A DNA stretch of 37,927 bases, from NCBI GenBank assembly GCA_902629535.1, contig CACORD010000001.1, forward strand, positions 1-37,927. The letters run 5' to 3'. The position numbers were made by a program, and so were the translations under genes. Shown one piece after another: positions 35,029 through 37,927 of the stretch. The DNA is from an uncultured Pelagibacteraceae bacterium. GTDB lineage: Bacteria; Pseudomonadota; Alphaproteobacteria; Pelagibacterales; Pelagibacteraceae. How positions within the stretch are numbered: the first letter of the stretch is position 1; the number at the start of each line of letters is the position of its first letter. The notes beneath the pieces are model-generated. The model was not told the origin of the DNA. It made no database searches and was given only the letters and a program-made list of their open reading frames with translations.

Positions 35029-37927
35029 ATGTCTAATAACTTAAGATTTAAAACAAGCAAATTTATCGATGAAACTTATCGAGTTTCTTTTAAGTTTAAT
35101 AATAAAACATATTTTGGTTTTAAAGGCGATACATTATCATCGGCTTTGTTGGCAAATGGTATTCATCTTGTAGGAAGAAGTTTTAAATATCATAGGCCTC
35201 GGGGAATTATGACGGCTGGATCTGAAGAACCTAATGCAATAATTCAACTACATGATAATACATCGAGAACTGAACCTAATGTAAGAGCTACAGAAGTTGA
35301 AATATATGAAGGTTTAGTTGCATCTAGTCAAAATTGTTGGCCAAGTGTTAATTTTGATATAGGTGGAATAAACAATTTATTGTCCCCTATTTTACCTGCA
35401 GGTTTTTATTATAAAACTTTTATGTGGCCTGCAAGTTTCTGGAAAAAGTATGAGTACTTTATTAGAAAATCTGCAGGTTTAGGTAAATCACCTAAAGTAG
35501 CTGATCCAGACATATATGAACACAATTATATTCATTGTGATGTTTTAGTTATCGGAGCAGGTATATCAGGAATAATGGCAGCCAAAATGGCAGCTAAAAA
35601 TGGTTTTAAGACACTTTTAGTTGATGAAAAATCTTATTTAGGTGGATCTTCAATCTATGATAACTCAGAATTTTCAAAGATTAATAATCAAATAACAAGT
35701 TCATGGTTAGAAAAAGAAATCAACGAAATATCTAAATTAGAAAATTTAGAAATAAAAACTAGAACTAGCGTTGCTGCATTTCATGGATACAACTTTTTAT
35801 TGGCTCGTGAAAATCTCACTGATCATTTACCAATTAATCAAAGAGAAAATAAAGTAAGACAAAGATTGTTAAAAATTAGAGCTAAAAAAGTAATAACAGC
35901 TACAGGCTCTATTGAAAGACCTTTAATATTTGATAATAATGATCGCCCAGGGATACTGTTATCTTCAGCAATTAAAAAATATATTGATTTATACGGTGTG
36001 GCTTGTGGTGAAAATAATGTTCTTTTTACCAATAACGATACTGCATACGAAACTGCCATGAGCTTAATTCAAAGAGGAATTAAGATTAATGCAATAATTG
36101 ATAATAGAGAACAGATAGACTCTAAAATTTCTTATGAAGTTGAGAAAAATAATATTAAGATTTATAAAGGCTACACTGTTGTTGATACCTACGGATATAG
36201 AAGAATAAATAAGATATCCATTATGAAACTCTCAAAAGATGGACAAACTGTAATTGGCGACAAAACTAAATTAAATTGTGATTGTTTAGGTATATCTGGT
36301 GGTTGGACCCCAGCAGTTCATTTGTTTACACAATCGGGAGGTAAATTAAAATTTAGAGATGAAGATCAAGTCTTTATTCCTGAAGTTTATCCCTCAGATC
36401 AAATAAGTATTGGATCTTGCAATGGAAATTTTGGTTTAAAGGAAATAGTAAATAATACTATATTTTCTATTAAAAAGTTTCTTGATATTGAAAATTCTGA
36501 ATACAAAAATATTGAAATTATTTCAGGTTCAAATCTTTCGAAGAGAAATATTTGGTTATTACCATCTGACAAATCTATTGGAAAAACTAAATCTTTTATT
36601 GATTATCAAAATGATGCAACCTCAAAAGATATTAAATTAGCTCTTAGAGAAGGATTTAGATCTATAGAACATGTAAAAAGATACACCACTACTGGAATGG
36701 GAACTGATCAAGGTAAACTTGGTAATATGCATGCTTTAGGAATAATTTCAGAGACAGCTGGGACTAAAATGGGTGAACATGGAACCACAACTTTTAGACC
36801 TCCTTATACGCCTCTTACTTTTGGAACTATTGTTGGAAGAAATGTTGGAGAATTTTTTGATATTTTCAGACGTACTCCAATACATGATTGGCATGTTGCT
36901 AATAATGCTAAGTTTGAAAACGTTGGTCAATGGAAAAGAGCTTGGTACTATCCGAAGAATAATGAAAATATGCATCAAGCAGTGCAAAGAGAAAGCAAAG
37001 CTGCCAGAGACTCAGCAGGTATTCTAGATGCATCTACATTAGGAAAAATTGACATTCAGGGAACTGATGCCTCAGAATTTTTAAATCGTGTTTATACTAA
37101 TGCTTGGTCAAAACTTGCAGTGGGTAAATGTCGTTATGGTTTAATGCTAAATGAAGATGGAATGGTTTATGATGATGGAGTAACTACTAGACTGGGTGAA
37201 AATCATTATATCATGACCACTACTACTGGCGGTGCGGCTAACGTTTTAGGAAAACTTGAAGATTATCTTCAAACAGAGTGGCCTGAGTTAGATGTTTATC
37301 TATCTTCTGTAACTGATCATTATGCTACAATAAGTGTTTGCGGTCCTAATAGTAAAAAAATTGTCTCAAAAGTTATTCCTGATTTAGATCTTTCTGATGA
37401 AAAGTTTCCACATATGTCATTTAAAAATGCAAAAATAGACAACATTAGATGTAGAGTAATGAGAATTAGTTTTACTGGAGAACATAGTTATGAAATTAAT
37501 ATTCAAGCAAACTATGGTAAATCTGTTTGGGAAAAATGTATGGAAGCCGGTAAAGATTTTAATATTACACCTTATGGAACTGAAACGATGCACTTATTAA
37601 GGGCTGAGAAGGGTTTTATAATTGTCGGACAAGATACTGATGCAACAATGACTCCAATTGATTTACAAATGGATTGGATAGTGAGCAAAAAGAAATTCGA
37701 TTTTATTGGAAAAAGATCACTATATAGATCTGATACAATTAGAGAAGATAGAAAACAATTGGTTGGTTTATTAACAGAAAATCCAGATGATGTCCTAGAA
37801 GAAGGAGCGCAGATAGTTGCTGATGTTAAAAAAACACCTATTGAAATGTTGGGCCATGTTACTTCAAGTTATTACAGTCCAAACTTAAAAAAATCTATTG
37901 CATTAGGTGTAGTTAAGGGTGGGAAGA
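35029..37927 (+). CDS. soxA: Sarcosine oxidase alpha subunit, partial (runs off the right edge)
   Basis: Manual translation from ATG 35029: MSNNLRFKTSKFIDETYRVSFKFNNKTYFGFKGDTLSSALLANGIHLVGRSFKYHRPRGIMTAGSEEPNA...CDVLVIGAGISGIMAAKMAAKNGFKTLLVDEKSYLGGSS; ends in frame ...ALGVVKGGK at the edge. Not in the ORF track because it has no stop inside the window. Confidence 0.95.
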   Translation, partial: MSNNLRFKTSKFIDETYRVSFKFNNKTYFGFKGDTLSSALLANGIHLVGRSFKYHRPRGIMTAGSEEPNAIIQLHDNTSRTEPNVRATEVEIYEGLVASSQNCWPSVNFDIGGINNLLSPILPAGFYYKTFMWPASFWKKYEYFIRKSAGLGKSPKVADPDIYEHNYIHCDVLVIGAGISGIMAAKMAAKNGFKTLLVDEKSYLGGSSIYDNSEFSKINNQITSSWLEKEINEISKLENLEIKTRTSVAAFHGYNFLLARENLTDHLPINQRENKVRQRLLKIRAKKVITATGSIERPLIFDNNDRPGILLSSAIKKYIDLYGVACGENNVLFTNNDTAYETAMSLIQRGIKINAIIDNREQIDSKISYEVEKNNIKIYKGYTVVDTYGYRRINKISIMKLSKDGQTVIGDKTKLNCDCLGISGGWTPAVHLFTQSGGKLKFRDEDQVFIPEVYPSDQISIGSCNGNFGLKEIVNNTIFSIKKFLDIENSEYKNIEIISGSNLSKRNIWLLPSDKSIGKTKSFIDYQNDATSKDIKLALREGFRSIEHVKRYTTTGMGTDQGKLGNMHALGIISETAGTKMGEHGTTTFRPPYTPLTFGTIVGRNVGEFFDIFRRTPIHDWHVANNAKFENVGQWKRAWYYPKNNENMHQAVQRESKAARDSAGILDASTLGKIDIQGTDASEFLNRVYTNAWSKLAVGKCRYGLMLNEDGMVYDDGVTTRLGENHYIMTTTTGGAANVLGKLEDYLQTEWPELDVYLSSVTDHYATISVCGPNSKKIVSKVIPDLDLSDEKFPHMSFKNAKIDNIRCRVMRISFTGEHSYEINIQANYGKSVWEKCMEAGKDFNITPYGTETMHLLRAEKGFIIVGQDTDATMTPIDLQMDWIVSKKKFDFIGKRSLYRSDTIREDRKQLVGLLTENPDDVLEEGAQIVADVKKTPIEMLGHVTSSYYSPNLKKSIALGVVKGGK

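Noticed and set aside
34012-35060. Minus-strand ORFs at 34012-34221, 34685-34885, 34851-35060
   Set aside because: Antisense to soxB/soxD/soxA.
36748-37027. ORFs at 36748-36987 (-) and 36773-37027 (+)
   Set aside because: Both lie within the continuous soxA reading frame that the track omitted.
1-37927. CRISPR array, insertion sequence, restriction or toxin-antitoxin system
   Set aside because: No regularly spaced repeats, transposase or paired small defence ORFs seen.

Overview
This is a gene-dense, very AT-rich window that looks like an alphaproteobacterial SAR11/Pelagibacterales-type chromosome (inferred from gene order, codon bias and compactness). It is mostly housekeeping: amino-acid, riboflavin, ribosomal-protein and stringent-response operons, hppA, tRNA-Ser(GCT) and a sarcosine oxidase soxBDA operon that runs off the right edge. 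The left 1.5 kb is different. It holds the N-terminus of a tyrosine recombinase cut by the window edge, a large inverted repeat just upstream of it, a small membrane ORF, and a GC-rich multi-hairpin segment (about 624-800) that looks like an unclassified structured RNA upstream of a minimal MGMT gene. Other notable signals: a tandem SAM-II + SAM-V riboswitch pair upstream of metY; five of five convergent gene pairs with essentially no spacer, three of them with strong hairpins inside the opposing CDS; a compact RSH protein that seems to lack the region between TGS and ACT; a degenerate GTP cyclohydrolase II half in RibB; a CxC knuckle in NrdR; and absence of fabH, era and rpoZ from their usual operon positions. 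No CRISPR array or IS element was seen.
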